Below, in pieces: positions 26,476 to 35,880 of a DNA stretch of 64,000 bases (its first letter is position 1; each line of letters opens with the position of its first letter). This DNA comes from Methylobacterium sp. CB376 (GTDB lineage: Bacteria; Pseudomonadota; Alphaproteobacteria; Rhizobiales; Beijerinckiaceae), in NCBI RefSeq assembly GCF_029714205.1, contig NZ_CP121648.1:2932001-2996000 (forward strand). The letters run 5' to 3'. The notes beneath the pieces were generated by a model. The model had not been told where the DNA came from and searched no databases. It saw nothing but the letters and a program-made list of their open reading frames with translations. The translations under genes and the position numbers were made by a program.

Positions 26476-26543
26476 GGGCGAGCCCGGCTCGCAGGGATCG
26501 AGGGCGAGCCCGGCTCGCAGGGGGCAAGGGCGAGCCCGGCTCA
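26474..26543. repeat. 26-bp tandem repeat between metY and the phosphatase gene
   Basis: The core GGGCGAGCCCGGCTCGCAGG begins at 26476 and 26502, and a third, shorter copy begins at 26528. The period is 26 bases. The third copy contains the stop codon of the upstream phosphatase gene (26541-26543), and the first copy touches the metY -35 box. Confidence 0.9.
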
Positions 26544-27008
26544 GCGCAGCCGCTTGCGGATCCGCGCCGCCAGCCCGTCGCGCACTTCGCGGTAGGCGTC
26601 GAGCCGCTGCTCCCGCGAGCCCTGGCTCGCGGTCGGGTCCGGGGTCGGCCAGTACTCGACCTCGGCCGCCACGGTGCGGGTCAGTTCGAGGGCGGCGTGG
26701 TGGGCCTCCGGCGACAGGGAGATGATGAGGTCGAAGTTCAGCCCCTCCCACTCCTCCAGCTCCTCCAGGGTGCGGGGCCGGTGGCGGTGCGCGTCGATCC
26801 CGATCTCGTCGAGGGCCGCGATCATGAACGGGTCGGTCGGCTCGCCGGAGCGCACGCCGGCGGATTGGACGTAGACCGAGCGGCCGAAATAGTGCCGGGC
26901 CAGCGCCTCCGCCGCCGCGGAGCGCACGGCGTTGAAGTTGCAGACGAACAGCACGGATTGCACCCGCCGGCCGGCCCTCGCCGCCGGATCGCCCGGGGCG
27001 CCGGTCAC
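26541..27008 (-). CDS. Low-molecular-weight protein-tyrosine-phosphatase / arsenate-reductase-like protein
   Basis: A 155-residue protein with the CX5R loop in SVLFVCNFNAVRSAAAEAL and the later acid region WPTPDPTASQG. This fold includes LMW tyrosine phosphatases and thioredoxin-linked arsenate reductases; the two cannot be separated here. GTG 27008 is taken as start, 38 bases after UPF0262; GTG 26963, closer to the fold, is equally possible. It closes the conserved hisD-UPF0262-phosphatase block. The stop codon is within a tandem repeat. Confidence 0.82.
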   Translation of the reverse strand: MTGAPGDPAARAGRRVQSVLFVCNFNAVRSAAAEALARHYFGRSVYVQSAGVRSGEPTDPFMIAALDEIGIDAHRHRPRTLEELEEWEGLNFDLIISLSPEAHHAALELTRTVAAEVEYWPTPDPTASQGSREQRLDAYREVRDGLAARIRKRLR

Positions 27009-27046
27009 GGCCCGCCCCCGGTCGCGGCCGCCTCGCCCATCCGGCG

Positions 27047-27535
27047 TCAGCCCTTCCAGTGCAGGGCGAAGATGAGGGTGAAGAGGCGGCGCGCGGTGTC
27101 GTGGTCGACCTCGACCTTGCCGTCGAGGCGCTGCTTGAGCAGTTCCGACGCCTCGTTGTGGACCCCGCGCCGACCCATGTCGATCGCCTCGATCTGGCTC
27201 GGGGAGGCGGTCCGGATCGCCTTGAAGTAGCTGTCGCAGATCATCTCGTAGTCGCGGATCACGCCCCGGAACGGCGTCAGCGACAGGAGATGCGTCATCA
27301 CCGGGGCGCCGTCCGCGGTCGAGATCGCGAAGGCGAGCTTGTTCTCGACGAGGCCGAGCCGCAGCGCGTAGGGGCCGCCGTCGTGGTTGGCGACGGCGAA
27401 GTGGTTGGATTCCAGTATGTCGTAGATCGCGATGGCGCGCTCGTGCTCCTGGTCCGGGTTGCCCCGCCCGATCGAGTCCTCGTCGAGCTTGACCGCCGCA
27501 AGGCGCCGGTGCGGATCGGGAGCATCGCTCGACAT
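27047..27535 (-). CDS. UPF0262 family protein
   Basis: A 162-residue protein of unknown function found throughout alphaproteobacteria between hisD and a low-molecular-weight phosphatase. Conserved phrases are [54 protein letters not shown] and [17 protein letters not shown]. No catalytic motif stands out. It begins 86 bases after the hisD stop and is part of the same transcript by spacing. Confidence 0.92.
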   Translation of the reverse strand: MSSDAPDPHRRLAAVKLDEDSIGRGNPDQEHERAIAIYDILESNHFAVANHDGGPYALRLGLVENKLAFAISTADGAPVMTHLLSLTPFRGVIRDYEMICDSYFKAIRTASPSQIEAIDMGRRGVHNEASELLKQRLDGKVEVDHDTARRLFTLIFALHWKG

Positions 27536-27621
27536 CGGTTCTGGTCCCCGGATTGGTCTTTGGGTCGCCGCGGCGTGGCGCTACCTGACGCGCAAGCGCG
27601 CGCCCGCGCAAGCCGGCGGCG

Positions 27622-28917
27622 TCAGAGGTTCAGGCGGATGGCGACCGAGCGGGCATGGCCGTCGAGGCCCTCGGCGCGGCCGAGCGTCACCGCGGCCGGG
27701 CCCAGCGCCCGCAGGGCCTCCGGCGAGCAGGACAGGATCGAGGTGCGCTTCATGAAGTCGAGGACGCCGAGCCCGGAGGAGAACCGCGCCGAGCGCGCGG
27801 TCGGCAGCACGTGGTTCGGCCCGCCGACATAGTCGCCGATCGCCTCCGGGGTGTGGGCGCCGAGGAAGATCGCCCCCGCATTGCGCACCCGCGCGCCCAG
27901 GGCCTCGGCGTCCCGCGCCTCGATCTCCAGGTGCTCCGGGGCGAGGCGGTCGACGAGGGGGATCGCGTCCGCGAGGCGCGCCACCCGCACGATGGCGCCG
28001 TAGTCGCGCCAGCTCGCCCGGGCGATCGCTGCCCGCGCCAGCGTCGCGAGCTGGCCCTCCACCGCCGCCGCCACGGCCTCCGCCAGGGCGTCGCTGTCGG
28101 TGATCAGGATCGCCTGCGCGGCCGGGTCGTGCTCGGCCTGGGCCAGGAGGTCGGCGGCGACCCATTCGGGATTGGCGCCCTCGTCGGCGAGGATCAGCAC
28201 CTCGGACGGCCCGGCGATCATGTCGATCCCGACCTGCCCGAAGACCCGGCGCTTGGCCGCCGCCACGTAGGCGTTGCCGGGGCCGACGATCTTGGCGACG
28301 GGCGCGATCGTCGCCGTGCCGTAGGCCAGGGCCGCCACCGCCTGCGCGCCCCCGACCCGGAAGATCTCGTCGACGCCGGCGATCCGGGCCGCGGCGAGCA
28401 CGAGCGGGTTGGTCACGCCGCCCGGCGTCGGCACCACCATGGCGAGGCGCGGCACGCCCGCGACCTTGGCGGGGATCGCGTTCATCAGAACCGAGGACGG
28501 GTAGCTCGCCGTCCCGCCCGGCACGTAGAGGCCGACGGATTCGAGGGCGGTCCAGCGCCAGCCGAGGGTGACGCCGAGCGCGTCCGTCTCCCGGTGGTCG
28601 GCGGGGCGCTGCGCCCGGTGATAGGCCTCGATCCGCTCCCGGGCGAGGTGGAGGGCGTCGAGCGCCTCGCGGGGGGAGGCCGCGACTGCCGCGTCCACCT
28701 CCGCTTGCGTGACCCGGATCGAGGCCTCGGTGAAGTCGGCGCCGCGGCCGTCGAAGCGCCGGGTATAGGCGACGAGGGCGGCGTCGCCCTCCCGCGCCAC
28801 CGCGGCGATGATCGCCCGCACGGCCTCGTCGACATCCTCCGCCACCTCGCGCTTGACCGTGAGCAGGCGGGCGAAGTCGGCGTCGAAGGTGGGGGCGCGG
28901 GAATCGAGGCGCAGCAT
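27622..28917 (-). CDS. hisD: Histidinol dehydrogenase
   Basis: A 431-residue zinc enzyme that oxidises histidinol to histidine in two steps. Key stretches: [25 protein letters not shown]-type region [57 protein letters not shown] and [16 protein letters not shown], the last two containing the catalytic Glu/His and zinc ligands. Full length. It sits in the block DUF2948-hisD-UPF0262-phosphatase downstream of murA, well away from hisG and hisZ further along the window. Confidence 0.96.
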   Translation of the reverse strand: MLRLDSRAPTFDADFARLLTVKREVAEDVDEAVRAIIAAVAREGDAALVAYTRRFDGRGADFTEASIRVTQAEVDAAVAASPREALDALHLARERIEAYHRAQRPADHRETDALGVTLGWRWTALESVGLYVPGGTASYPSSVLMNAIPAKVAGVPRLAMVVPTPGGVTNPLVLAAARIAGVDEIFRVGGAQAVAALAYGTATIAPVAKIVGPGNAYVAAAKRRVFGQVGIDMIAGPSEVLILADEGANPEWVAADLLAQAEHDPAAQAILITDSDALAEAVAAAVEGQLATLARAAIARASWRDYGAIVRVARLADAIPLVDRLAPEHLEIEARDAEALGARVRNAGAIFLGAHTPEAIGDYVGGPNHVLPTARSARFSSGLGVLDFMKRTSILSCSPEALRALGPAAVTLGRAEGLDGHARSVAIRLNL

Positions 28918-29071
28918 CGGGATGTCCGGAGGCGGGAGCCGGGGTCGGTCGCGCCCACTGGCAGAGAATGCCGGTCCTGTCCAGGCGGAGGATGGAGGGG
29001 ACCGACCCCGCGCCGGATCGCCCGGGACGGGGGCTGCCAGACCCGCGGCCGCGCGCTGCGGGGGAGCGGTC

Positions 29072-29527
29072 TCAGGCCGCGTCGAGCGGGATCGGGTGGA
29101 CCGGGCGGCTCTCCGCCCCCCAGACCGGGCCGAGATCCCGCATGCCGGCCTCGATGCATTCGAGCTCGAGCCGGATGGCGCCGCCGCCCGCGAAGACCAG
29201 CGTCGCGGTGCCGGAGGGCGGCTCGCCGGGCTCGAAGGTGATGGCGAGGAGTTCCATCGCGGCGTCGGGCGTCTCGCGCGGGATGCCGCGGCAGCGCACC
29301 GCCATCACCCGGTCGAAATGCAGCCCGGTCAGGCGCCGCCGCGGCGGGGCGCCGTCCGGGGCGGTCCAGTCGAACCGGCGCGCCACGAGGGCGAAGCGAC
29401 GCTCGCGGGGCAGGTAGGCGAGGTCGCCCGCCCGCAGGACGGCGTCCTGCAGATGGGCCGAGATGACCGCGAGGTCGTCGGCGTCGAGGGCAGCGAGCTT
29501 CAGAAGCTCCATCTCCGCGTCCTTCAC
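29072..29527 (-). CDS. DUF2948 family protein
   Basis: A 151-residue protein of unknown function, standing between murA and hisD as in most alphaproteobacteria. It starts MKDAEMELLKLAALDADDLA and includes VISAHLQDAVLRAGDLAYLP, RRFALVARRFDW and GGAIRLELECIEAGMRDLGP, the family core. No catalytic motif is visible. It precedes hisD by 154 bases. Confidence 0.9.
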   Translation of the reverse strand: MKDAEMELLKLAALDADDLAVISAHLQDAVLRAGDLAYLPRERRFALVARRFDWTAPDGAPPRRRLTGLHFDRVMAVRCRGIPRETPDAAMELLAITFEPGEPPSGTATLVFAGGGAIRLELECIEAGMRDLGPVWGAESRPVHPIPLDAA

Positions 29528-29694
29528 TGTCGGCGTCCTTCAGGCAGGGGGCCGGCCGCCGGGCGAAGTCCGGTCCCGGGGCCTCTACTCCTGGTAGGTA
29601 GCGACGGCCCCCGCCCCGAACAACCGCCCCCGCCGGCTCACCCACCGTTCATCTCGTTGCCGTTAGATCTGCCCGGCATGACAGGAGACCACGC

Positions 29695-30006
29695 GTGAGA
29701 CCGGTGACGCTCGCGGCCCTCGCCGCACTGACCCTCGGCGGCGGCATCGCCCCTGCCCTCGCCCAGTATTACGGCGACGGGTACGACCGCCCGCGCCGCC
29801 GCGAGTTCCGCGAGGAGTACGAGCGGCCGCGGCGCGGCCCCGAGGGCTACTATTACGGACGCGAGCGCGCGCTGCGGCGGGAGGGGTTCGGGCGCATCTG
29901 CGTGACGGCGCGCGGCAATTGCCCGACCCGGCCGGGGCCGATCAACGCGCCCTGCGGCTGCGAGATCCCGGGCTTCGGCCTGAAGCGCGGCCAGATCGGC
30001 TACTGA
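29695..30006 (+). CDS. Small secreted Arg/Tyr-rich protein
   Basis: A 103-residue protein starting with GTG at 29695. Residues 1-24 form a signal peptide (TLAALAALTLGGG, cleavage after ALA). The mature part is rich in Arg, Tyr, Glu and Gly, with YYGDGYDRPRRREFREEYER, and ends with a four-Cys segment CVTARGNCPTRPGPINAPCG. Function unknown. It lies on the opposite strand inside the otherwise co-directional murA-DUF2948 block. An AGGAGA sequence before GTG supports the start. Confidence 0.75.
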   Translation: MRPVTLAALAALTLGGGIAPALAQYYGDGYDRPRRREFREEYERPRRGPEGYYYGRERALRREGFGRICVTARGNCPTRPGPINAPCGCEIPGFGLKRGQIGY

Positions 30007-30042
30007 GGACGACGGTCGGGGCGGGCCGCGCCCGCCCCCGGC

Positions 30043-31332
30043 TCAGGCCCGCTCGCGCCGGATCTGGGCGCCGCAGCGGCCGAGCTTGGCCTCCAGGGCC
30101 TCGAAGCCGCGGTCGAGGTGGTAGACCCGGTTGATGGTCGTCTCACCCTCGGCGGCGAGGCCGGCGATCACCAGCGACACCGAGGCGCGCAGGTCGGTCG
30201 CCATCACGGGCGCGCCCTTCAGGCGCTCGACCCCGTCCACCACCGCGAGATCCCCGTCCAGGCGGATGCGGGCGCCGAGCCGGGCGAGTTCCTGGACGTG
30301 CATGAAGCGGTTCTCGAAGATCGTCTCGCGGATGCGGGACTGGCCCCGGGCCCGGGTCATCAGGGCCATGAACTGGGCCTGCAGGTCGGTCGGGAAGCCG
30401 GGGAACGGGTCGGTGGTGACGTCGACCGCCGCCACGCCCGCGCCGTTGCGGCGCACCCGGATGCCGTCCGGCAGGGCCGTCACCTCGGTGCCGGTGGTCG
30501 CCAGCACGTCGAGGGCGCTGTGGAGCAGTTCCGCCCTGGTGTCGCGCAGGATCACGTCCCCGCCGGTCATCGCGACCGCCATCGCGTAGGTGCCGGTCTC
30601 GATCCGGTCCGGCAGCACCTCGTGGCGGGCGCCGCCGAGGCGCGAGACGCCCTCGACCACGATCCGCGGAGTGCCGACGCCCTCGATGCGGGCGCCCATC
30701 TTGGTCAGGCAGGCGGCGAGGTCGACCACCTCGGGCTCGCGGGCGGCGTTCTCGATCACGCTGGTGCCCTGGGCGAGGGCGGCCGCCATCAGGGCGACGT
30801 GGGTGCCGCCCACCGTCACCTTCGGGAAGACGATCTCGGCCCCGCGCAGGCCGTTGCGGGTGCGGGCGACGACGTAGCCGCCGTCGATCTCGATCGAGGC
30901 GCCGAGCCGCTCCAGCGCCATGAGCAGCAGGTCCACCGGCCGGGTGCCGATGGCGCAGCCGCCCGGCATCGAGACCTTCGCCTCGCCGAAGCGGGCGAGG
31001 AGCGGCGCCACGACCCAGAAGCTCGCCCGCATGGTGGAGACGAGTTCGTAGGGCGCCGTCGTGTCGATCACGTTGCTCGCCGTGAGGCGGATGGTCTGGC
31101 CGGTCTCGCTGGTCTGGCCGGGGCGCTTGCCGACCACCATGTGGTCGACGCCGTGATTGCCGAGGATGCGCAGGAGCGAGGCGATGTCGGCGAGGCGCGG
31201 CACGTTGGCGAGCTCGACCGTCTCGCCGGTCAGGAGGCTCGCGATCATCAGCGGCAGCGCCGCGTTCTTGGCGCCCGAGATCGGGATCTCGCCCTGGAGC
31301 GGTGCGCCGCCCGTGATGTGAATTCGATCCAT
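30043..31332 (-). CDS. murA: UDP-N-acetylglucosamine 1-carboxyvinyltransferase MurA
   Basis: A 429-residue enzyme for the first committed step of peptidoglycan synthesis. The start [20 protein letters not shown] leads to the conserved Lys22-Asn23 ([10 protein letters not shown]), the catalytic Cys126 in [15 protein letters not shown], and [11 protein letters not shown] and [13 protein letters not shown]. Cys126 is the fosfomycin target, so susceptibility is expected. The frame is open upstream of ATG 31332 without conserved sequence. It lies 128 bases after a small conserved protein gene. Confidence 0.97.
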   Translation of the reverse strand: MDRIHITGGAPLQGEIPISGAKNAALPLMIASLLTGETVELANVPRLADIASLLRILGNHGVDHMVVGKRPGQTSETGQTIRLTASNVIDTTAPYELVSTMRASFWVVAPLLARFGEAKVSMPGGCAIGTRPVDLLLMALERLGASIEIDGGYVVARTRNGLRGAEIVFPKVTVGGTHVALMAAALAQGTSVIENAAREPEVVDLAACLTKMGARIEGVGTPRIVVEGVSRLGGARHEVLPDRIETGTYAMAVAMTGGDVILRDTRAELLHSALDVLATTGTEVTALPDGIRVRRNGAGVAAVDVTTDPFPGFPTDLQAQFMALMTRARGQSRIRETIFENRFMHVQELARLGARIRLDGDLAVVDGVERLKGAPVMATDLRASVSLVIAGLAAEGETTINRVYHLDRGFEALEAKLGRCGAQIRRERA

Positions 31333-31460
31333 CTGCGTTCCCTGAAACGGGCCGCGCCCGTCACGCGCGGCCGTCCTGCGCCTGAAGTCGTCCCGCCCGC
31401 GCCGCGCCTCCGCGCATCCGCGCACGCCATCGTCCACTCGCGGCCTTAAGGCCACGCTTC

Positions 31461-31613
31461 TCAACGCTCGGGCCGGCCCGGCGGATCCGCCTCGGCCGGG
31501 CGCGGCGCCTCTGCCCCCGCCCGCCCGCGGGCCTGCGCCTTGCGGCGCTTGAGGTTGTCCCGCAGCGCCGCCTTCAGGCGCTCGGCCCGGTCGTCCTTGG
31601 CTCTCTCGTCCAT
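31461..31613 (-). CDS. Small basic conserved protein upstream of murA
   Basis: A 50-residue protein, [20 protein letters not shown] followed by [13 protein letters not shown]. It is charged and helical, ends in a Pro/Ala-rich tail, and has no known domain. The [15 protein letters not shown] segment resembles a small protein annotated at this place next to murA in related genomes, from memory. ATG 31613 is chosen; ATG 31625 would add four residues. It precedes murA in the same direction. Confidence 0.6.
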   Translation of the reverse strand: MDERAKDDRAERLKAALRDNLKRRKAQARGRAGAEAPRPAEADPPGRPER

Positions 31614-31722
31614 CTCGCGACCCATCGTCGCCGTCGCGCATTTGGCCTTCCTCCCCCGCCCCGGAGGAGTCAGATACGGCGCACCCCGCCTTAACCTGAT
31701 CCAGTTACAAAGCCAGCCGGAT

Positions 31723-31736
31723 TTGAGCGAGATCAA
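31723..31736 (+). promoter_or_regulatory. FNR/FixK box upstream of hemA
   Basis: TTGAGCGAGATCAA is a near-perfect match to TTGAT-N4-ATCAA, with both half-sites in place. It lies 60 bases before the hemA ATG. FnrL or FixK control of hemA by oxygen is known in several alphaproteobacteria. No sure -10 was found downstream of it. Confidence 0.8.
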
Positions 31737-31795
31737 GGCGTGACCCGGGCAGAAGCGTGCCCCGTCGCGCATTCCGGCGAGCCGAAGGGATCCTG

Positions 31796-33040
31796 ATGCC
31801 TCAGACCGATTACCAGGCCATCTTCCGCTCCGCCGTGGACCGCCTGCACGACGAGTGCCGCTACCGCGTCTTCGCCGACATCGAGCGCGTCGCCGGCCGC
31901 TTCCCGGTCGCCCGCTGGCGCCTGCCCGACGGCAGCTGCCGCGACATCACCGTCTGGTGCTCCAACGACTACCTCGGCATGGGCCAGCACCCCGACGTCG
32001 TCCAGGCCCTCACCCGGACCGCCGCCCGCTGCGGCGTCGGCGCCGGCGGCACCCGCAACATCGCCGGCACCTCCTCCCCGCTGGTCGACCTCGAGCGCGA
32101 ACTCGCCGACCTCCACGGCAAGGAGGCCGCCCTGGTCTTCACCTCCGGCTACGTCTCCAACCAGACCGGCATCGCCACCCTGGCCCGGCTGATCCCCGAC
32201 TGCCTGATCCTGTCCGACGCCTACAACCACAATTCGATGATCGAGGGCGTGCGCCAGTCCGGCTGCGACAAGCGCGTGTTCCGCCACAACGACCTCGCCC
32301 ATCTCGAGGCGCTGCTGGCCGAGGCCGGCGCCCGGCCCAAGCTGATCGCCTTCGAGAGCGTCTACTCCATGGACGGCGACGTCGCCCCGATCGCGGCGAT
32401 CTGCGACCTCGCCGCGCGCTACGGGGCGATGACCTACATCGACGAGGTGCACGCGGTCGGGCTCTACGGGCCGCGCGGGGCGGGGATCGCCGAGCGCGAC
32501 GGGGTGATGCACCGGCTCGACGTGATCGAGGGCACCCTGGCCAAGGGCTTCGGGGTGGTGGGCGGCTACATCGCCGGGAGCGCGGTGCTGTGCGACGCGG
32601 TGCGCAGCCACGCGCCGGGCTTCATCTTCACCACGGCGCTGCCGCCGGCGATCGCGGCGGCGGCGACGGCCTCGATCCGTCACCTGAAGCGCTCGGGGGC
32701 GGAGCGGGCGGCGCATCAGCGCCAGGCGGCGCGCACGAAGGCGGCGCTGGCGGGGGCGGGTCTTCCGGTTCTGGCGACGCCGACGCACATCGTGCCGGTG
32801 ATGGTGGGGGATGCGGAGCGCTGCAAGGCGGCGGCGGACCGGCTGCTGGAGCGGCACGGGATCTACATCCAGCCGATCAACTACCCGACGGTGCCGCGGG
32901 GGACGGAGCGCCTGCGGATCACGCCGTCGCCGTTCCACGACGAGGCTGACATCGCGCGGCTGACGGCGGCGCTGGTGGAGGTCTGGGACGCGCTCGACCT
33001 GCCCCGGGCCGGCACGGTCCTCGCCGAGGCGGCCGAGTAG
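31796..33040 (+). CDS. hemA: 5-Aminolevulinate synthase
   Basis: A 414-residue PLP enzyme that joins glycine and succinyl-CoA, the first step of the C4 haem/tetrapyrrole route of alphaproteobacteria. It starts [20 protein letters not shown] and shows [42 protein letters not shown] and the PLP Lys in [15 protein letters not shown]. The ribosome site GAAGGGA precedes ATG 31796. The C-terminus is complete. Expression is probably linked to oxygen through the box at 31723. Confidence 0.97.
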   Translation: MPQTDYQAIFRSAVDRLHDECRYRVFADIERVAGRFPVARWRLPDGSCRDITVWCSNDYLGMGQHPDVVQALTRTAARCGVGAGGTRNIAGTSSPLVDLERELADLHGKEAALVFTSGYVSNQTGIATLARLIPDCLILSDAYNHNSMIEGVRQSGCDKRVFRHNDLAHLEALLAEAGARPKLIAFESVYSMDGDVAPIAAICDLAARYGAMTYIDEVHAVGLYGPRGAGIAERDGVMHRLDVIEGTLAKGFGVVGGYIAGSAVLCDAVRSHAPGFIFTTALPPAIAAAATASIRHLKRSGAERAAHQRQAARTKAALAGAGLPVLATPTHIVPVMVGDAERCKAAADRLLERHGIYIQPINYPTVPRGTERLRITPSPFHDEADIARLTAALVEVWDALDLPRAGTVLAEAAE

Positions 33041-33157
33041 CGGGGCGCCGCGCCGCACGCCTCTCTCGATGCGGCGCAGGTCCGGGCCTCGCGGCCTCCG
33101 CGCGCGATCGGCAGCCTCGACACCCGGACCGCGATCCTGTCGGCCGAGCCGCTCTGC

Positions 33158-33667
33158 CTAGCCCCGCTCCCAGACCAGGAGTCTCCGCCCCGGCCGGCTG
33201 CCGCTCTCTCCCGACGCCCGGAAGCCGAGGGCGTGGAGCAGGCGCCACGAGCGCTGATTGTCCTCCCGGCATTCCGCCACCGGGAGGCGCCCGGGCACAG
33301 CCTGGCGCAAAGCCGCGACGAGGGCGGCGGCCGCCTCGCGGGCGAGGCCCCTGCCCTGCGCGGCGGGCGCGAACCAGTAGCCGATCTCGACCCGGTCGTC
33401 GCCGCGCAGATGCGCCCCGAGCACGCCGACCAGGGTCTCGTCGGCGCAACGCCACGCGCCGAGGAAGCGGTCCCGGCCGCCGTCGGCCCCGGCGATCAGG
33501 GCGCGCGCCTCCGCGATGGCGAAGGGCGAGGGCAGGAAGTGGATGGCCCCGGTGATGGCCGGGTCGTCGGTGAGCCGCTGCAGGGCGGGCGCGTCGGCTT
33601 CGGCGAGCCGCGCCAGCCGCAGCCGCGCCGTGCGCAGGACCGGCAGCGCCTCCAGGTCGTGGCTCAC
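33158..33667 (-). CDS. GNAT N-acetyltransferase (RimJ/RimL-like)
   Basis: A 169-residue acetyltransferase. It begins [20 protein letters not shown], like the RimJ/RimL group, and has the CoA motif region [20 protein letters not shown] followed by [20 protein letters not shown]. Its start overlaps the hisG stop by four bases, so it is translated with the histidine genes. The substrate is unknown. Confidence 0.85.
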   Translation of the reverse strand: MSHDLEALPVLRTARLRLARLAEADAPALQRLTDDPAITGAIHFLPSPFAIAEARALIAGADGGRDRFLGAWRCADETLVGVLGAHLRGDDRVEIGYWFAPAAQGRGLAREAAAALVAALRQAVPGRLPVAECREDNQRSWRLLHALGFRASGESGSRPGRRLLVWERG

Positions 33668-34647
33668 GGTCCGATCCGGGCGAGGAGGCGCTCGATCAGC
33701 GGGTTCTCGGCCGCGAAGGCGTAGTCGACGCGGCGCACGCTGACCCCGAGCGCCCCGGCCCGGGCGAGCGCCTCGGCGAGGTCGAAGACCGCCTCGCCCG
33801 GGCAGCGCAGGACGATCTCGGCCCGCCCCTCCGGCAGGCCGTAGGGCAGTTCGGCCTGGTGGGCGGCGGCGAGGGCCGCGAGGTCGATCGGGGCCGCGGG
33901 CATCCCGGCCCGGACCTCGCGGCTCGTGCGCGCCCGCTCCTCGGCGCTGATGCGGCCGAGCACCGCCTGGACGGCCGCCCGCGCGGTCGGCCCCCAGGAG
34001 GCGCCGAGCGAGGCGACGAGGTTCGCCTCCGAGCGCAGGATGACGCCGTCGTCCAGCACCTTGAGGGCGTTGGCCGTGAGGGTGGCGCCCGTCGTGGTGA
34101 TGTCGACCACGATCTCGGCGCTGCCCGCGGCCGGCGCGCCCTCGGTCGCGCCGAGGCTCTCGACGATGCGGTAATCCGCGACCCCGTGCCGGGCGAAGAA
34201 GCGGCGGGTGAGGTTGACGTATTTCGTGGCGATGCGCAGCCGCTTGCCGTGGCGCAGGCGCATGTCGGTGGCGACCTCGTCGAGGTCGCTCATGGTGCGC
34301 ACGTCGATCCAGGCCTGCGGCACGGCCACCACCACGGTGGCGTTGCCGAAGCCGAGCGGCGTCAGCAGCTCCACCTGGGCGCCGGAATCCGGCAGGGTCT
34401 CGCGGATCAGGTCCTCGCCGGTCACGCCCAGATGGGCCGCGCCGCTGGCGAGCTGGCCGGCGATCTCCGAGGCCGAGAGGTAGCGCACCTCCACGTCCGC
34501 CACGCCCTTGAGGCGGCCGCGATAGTCGCGGGCGCCGCTGGTCTGGGCGAGGACGAGGCCGGCCCGGGCGAAGAAGGCGGCGGCGTTCTCCTGCAGGCGC
34601 CCCTTCGAGGGCACCGCCAGGACCAGGGGACCGTCGGCACGGGTCAT
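33664..34647 (-). CDS. hisG: ATP phosphoribosyltransferase HisG, long form
   Basis: A 327-residue enzyme for the first step of histidine synthesis. The N-terminus [20 protein letters not shown] and the PRPP loop [21 protein letters not shown] (split at the loop) are clear. After about residue 230 there is a further 90-residue segment ending [20 protein letters not shown]. HisG with HisZ is usually the short form lacking such a tail, so the arrangement deserves a look. It overlaps hisZ by four bases. Confidence 0.92.
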   Translation of the reverse strand: MTRADGPLVLAVPSKGRLQENAAAFFARAGLVLAQTSGARDYRGRLKGVADVEVRYLSASEIAGQLASGAAHLGVTGEDLIRETLPDSGAQVELLTPLGFGNATVVVAVPQAWIDVRTMSDLDEVATDMRLRHGKRLRIATKYVNLTRRFFARHGVADYRIVESLGATEGAPAAGSAEIVVDITTTGATLTANALKVLDDGVILRSEANLVASLGASWGPTARAAVQAVLGRISAEERARTSREVRAGMPAAPIDLAALAAAHQAELPYGLPEGRAEIVLRCPGEAVFDLAEALARAGALGVSVRRVDYAFAAENPLIERLLARIGP

Positions 34648-35780
34648 CGGGCGCTCTCCCGGGCGCTGAGGCGGTCGAGCCAGAACGAGCAGCCGACCGC
34701 CGGCAGGGGCTCCGGGCTGCCGAGATGCTGCAGCAGGCCGTCGTAGCGCCCGCCGCCCACCACCGGGCGCTCGCCCTCCGGGACGGTGATCTCGAAGATG
34801 AAGCCCGTATAATAGTCGAGGTTGCGGGCGAAGCGGCCCGAGAAGGTGAAGCGGTCGAGGGGCAGGCCGCTCGCCGCGATGAAGCCGTTGCGCTCCTCGA
34901 ACAGGGCGACCGCCTCGCGCAGGGATGGGGCGGAGAGCCCGGCCGAGGCGACGAGGTCGCGCAGGCCGGCGGCGGCCCGGTCGGGATCGCCCGTGAGGGC
35001 GAGGTAGCCCTCGATCACCGCGCGGGCCTCGCCGCCGAGCCCCGCCCCGCCGCCCGCATGGGCCGCCGCCTTGGCGAGGAAGCGCTCGGCGATCTCGCCC
35101 GCGCTGCGCCCGCCGACCCGGCTGATGCCCGCGATGGCGAGCACGTCCTCCACGAAGGCGCGCACGCCCTGCGGGTCCTGGCCCTGGATCGCGCTGAGGA
35201 GCCCGGCATGGGCCTCCCCGACCGGGACCGGCGCGGCGATCTCGTCGAGGGAGCGCCCGGCCGCGATCGCGCGCAGGCAGCGCCGCTTGGCGGCGGGCGC
35301 GACGCCCAGCGCGTCGAGGAGCGCGGTGATCAGGCCCATGTCGCCGAGGCGCACCCGCGGCTCGCCGTGGCCGAGGCGCTCCAGCCCCTCGACGGCGAGG
35401 CCGAGGATCTCCGCGTCCGCCGCCGGCACGTCGACCCGGCCGATCGACTCGATGCCCGCCTGGTGGAACTCGTTCGGCTCCCCCGCGCGCAGACGGAAGA
35501 CCGGGCCCAGATAGCTGTAATCGGCGGCCTCGGCGCCCGCCACGGCGCGGTGATGCCGGCCGACCGGGATCGTGTATTCGGGCCGCAGGCAGAGTTCGGC
35601 CCCCGCCTCGTCCTGGGTGATGAAGATGCGCCGCCGGATGTCCTCGCCCGAGAGTTCGAGGAAGGGCTCGACCGGCTGCAGCACCGGCGGCTCGACGCGC
35701 GCGTAGCCCCGCCCTTCGAACAGGGCGAGCAGCCGCTCGTGCGCGGCCGTCCTGGGTTGCGCGGCTCCGTTGCCTGTCAT
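34644..35780 (-). CDS. hisZ: ATP phosphoribosyltransferase regulatory subunit HisZ
   Basis: A 378-residue paralogue of histidyl-tRNA synthetase that serves as the regulatory partner of HisG and lacks tRNA charging. Class II-like motifs remain: [37 protein letters not shown] and [19 protein letters not shown]. The catalytic HisS motif 2 arginine context is altered. It is 100 bases after hisS and overlaps hisG by four bases, the usual order hisS-hisZ-hisG of Rhizobiales. Confidence 0.93.
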   Translation of the reverse strand: MTGNGAAQPRTAAHERLLALFEGRGYARVEPPVLQPVEPFLELSGEDIRRRIFITQDEAGAELCLRPEYTIPVGRHHRAVAGAEAADYSYLGPVFRLRAGEPNEFHQAGIESIGRVDVPAADAEILGLAVEGLERLGHGEPRVRLGDMGLITALLDALGVAPAAKRRCLRAIAAGRSLDEIAAPVPVGEAHAGLLSAIQGQDPQGVRAFVEDVLAIAGISRVGGRSAGEIAERFLAKAAAHAGGGAGLGGEARAVIEGYLALTGDPDRAAAGLRDLVASAGLSAPSLREAVALFEERNGFIAASGLPLDRFTFSGRFARNLDYYTGFIFEITVPEGERPVVGGGRYDGLLQHLGSPEPLPAVGCSFWLDRLSARESAR

Positions 35781-35880
35781 GTCGACCGATCCGTCCTCAG
35801 GTCCTGTACCAATCCGGGCCGCCCCCGGCGATCCTCGCGACTGCTTAGGCGGGCCCCGAGCGGACCTCCGCCCCCGCGGC

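Noticed and set aside
26418..26540. SAM-II riboswitch ahead of metY
   Set aside because: The leader is only about 30 bases after the promoter and the upstream DNA is a tandem repeat with no conserved SAM-II core.
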